Origin: Coemansia sp. RSA 922
Taxonomy: Eukaryota; Kickxellomycota; Kickxellomycetes; Kickxellales; Kickxellaceae
NCBI GenBank assembly: GCA_027577415.1
Contig: JANBQS010000537.1
Location: forward strand, 1-15,759
Direction: 5' to 3'
DNA length: 15,759 nt
Shown piece by piece: positions 14,696-15,759 of the stretch. Position numbers and translations under genes: made by a program. The stretch's first letter is position 1. Each line of letters starts with the position of its first letter. Below the pieces are notes generated by a model. That model ran no database searches and was not told the DNA's origin. It saw nothing but the letters and a program-made list of their open reading frames with translations.

Positions 14696-15759
14696 TTACT
14701 GATCCCAATCAACGCTCACATCACTAAACGAGTCCAAAGAAGTGACTGCCTTCATTGCAGCCTCCGCCTCCCAGCGCGCCTTGTACTTTACAGCGTATGT
14801 AAAGGGCGGATCGTTTCTGTCCTCCGTCTTATCGATATGCTCAATCTCTCCAAACTGAGCCATCTCCGAATCGAGCCGCTCCGCCGCCGCCTGCCCGACA
14901 TTGCGCAGCACCACAGTACGCGGCCGCTTGTCCAGGCTCATCGACCCATGGTGCAACCCACCCCTCGCGCCGCCACGGCCGCCTCGCCCGCCGCGTCCGC
15001 CTCGGCCAGCAGCGGCACTCAAGCGCGAGGTCTCCGCCTGCAGGGCATTGAGCTTGGCCTGCAATGCCTGCTTCTCAGCCTCGACTGAGCTGCCCTCGTC
15101 AGCCACAGCAGCAGCCTCGGCCGGAATGTCTACGGCGTCAGCGTCGTCGGCAGGCTTGGGGCGGTGAATATCCTCGACCTTTTTCATGATCTGGTCGATC
15201 GAAGCCATAATGATCTTGCGTGTTTCCGGCGGCATGTCCTTGGTATCGGTCAGCTTCTTCATGAGATCCTTTTGTTGCTGGACAAGCTTTTCAATCATCT
15301 CCGCCTTTTTGATAGCCGCCGACTTTGGCCGCCACACTGGCGGCTGACTTTGAGATGGTGGCGCTGGCACTTGCGGCCGGAATCCATTGCCATTGCCGGT
15401 AGGAGCAGGCCGCGCGGCAGAGTGGAGCTGGCGGGCCTTGTGTACACGTACAAATCGGTTGTTGAAAACAGCTTCGGGCGTGGCCAGCGCCTGCGCCTGC
15501 GCTGCGCTATCGCCATACTCGACAACAGCCGAGTGCCGGCCAAAGTCGATGCGCACGTCCTGGATGGCGCCAAACTTTGAAAAGAACTCGCTCACGCTGC
15601 CCTCGCTCAGCGCGTCGTCGGGGATGTTGGTGACAAACACGGCGGTTGCCGACATTGGCTGGCTGTTGTCAAAGCCGCCAGGCCCATTGTTGGGCCGAAT
15701 GCCCCCAGGACCCTGCATGTGCATACCGGGCGGACGCATGCCCATTGGGAAGAAGCCAG
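14696..15759 (-). CDS. RBM26/RBM27-like RNA-binding protein, 5' part outside the window
   Basis: C-terminal part of an RRM protein of the RBM26/27 type (fission yeast Rmn1-like), a family tied to nuclear exosome targeting and polyadenylated RNA turnover. The frame stays open past the first visible ATG at 15745 to the window edge (codons for GFFP precede it), so the true start, and the N-terminal PWI-like and CCCH zinc-finger regions usual in the family, should lie outside. Counting from that ATG: RRM at 33-105 with FSKFGAIQDVRIDFG and TPEAVFNNRFVRVHKARQ, a lysine-rich helical region (144-194) with KLVQQQKDLMKKL matching the RBM26/27 coiled coil, an acidic Ala-rich linker, an RGG box (247-263), and a second degenerate RRM (274-346) beginning RPRTVVLRNVG. 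The stop follows SVDWDQ. Confidence 0.9.
   Translation of the reverse strand, partial: GFFPMGMRPPGMHMQGPGGIRPNNGPGGFDNSQPMSATAVFVTNIPDDALSEGSVSEFFSKFGAIQDVRIDFGRHSAVVEYGDSAAQAQALATPEAVFNNRFVRVHKARQLHSAARPAPTGNGNGFRPQVPAPPSQSQPPVWRPKSAAIKKAEMIEKLVQQQKDLMKKLTDTKDMPPETRKIIMASIDQIMKKVEDIHRPKPADDADAVDIPAEAAAVADEGSSVEAEKQALQAKLNALQAETSRLSAAAGRGGRGGRGGRGGARGGLHHGSMSLDKRPRTVVLRNVGQAAAERLDSEMAQFGEIEHIDKTEDRNDPPFTYAVKYKARWEAEAAMKAVTSLDSFSDVSVDWDQ

Overview
The window looks like nuclear DNA of an intron-poor fungus. Two genes point to fungi: a WOPR-domain (Gti1/Pac2/Wor1) transcription factor, a family known only from fungi, and a nucleus-encoded mitochondrial ribosomal protein L1. Every gene I can read is uninterrupted, including more than 4.3 kb of a kinesin. 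Poly-A/T and pyrimidine-rich tracts separate compact genes. Intron poverty together with these families would fit an early-diverging lineage such as Kickxellomycotina (Coemansia and relatives). That placement is inference, not something the sequence proves.

Layout. (1) 1-4314, minus: N-terminal 1438 codons of a kinesin-3 (Unc104/KIF1) motor, running off the left edge. It is head-to-head with (2) 4563-5270, plus: mitochondrial L1. (3) 5329-5799, minus: a Yippee-like zinc-binding protein with a proline-rich tail, convergent with L1. (4) 6615-11430, plus: three genes for secreted, cysteine-free proteins, called A (6615-7103), B (7898-8083) and C (9829-11430) here. (5) 11519-12580, minus: a stomatin/SPFH protein. 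(6) 12824-14269, minus: the WOPR regulator. (7) 14696-15759, minus: the C-terminal part of an RBM26/27-type RNA-binding protein, running off the right edge.

The A-B-C cluster is the unusual part. All three have a signal peptide followed at once by the same roughly 27-residue Gly/Val/Leu module, which I do not recognise from any named family. A carries the module at both ends of a Ser-Gly-Gln repeat spacer. B is little more than one module. C carries one module followed by a Gly/Asn tract and about 435 residues of His/Glu/Asn/Gly/Tyr/Arg repeats built on (G/A)PEH. Each gene has a TATAAA 176-186 bp before its start codon, which the neighbouring housekeeping genes lack. This suggests a locally duplicated family under a common promoter type, possibly forming an extracellular or cell-surface matrix in which the module is the association unit and the repeats set spacing and charge. 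That role is a hypothesis. The remaining genes are ordinary cellular functions: transport, mitochondrial translation, membrane scaffolding, transcription and RNA metabolism.
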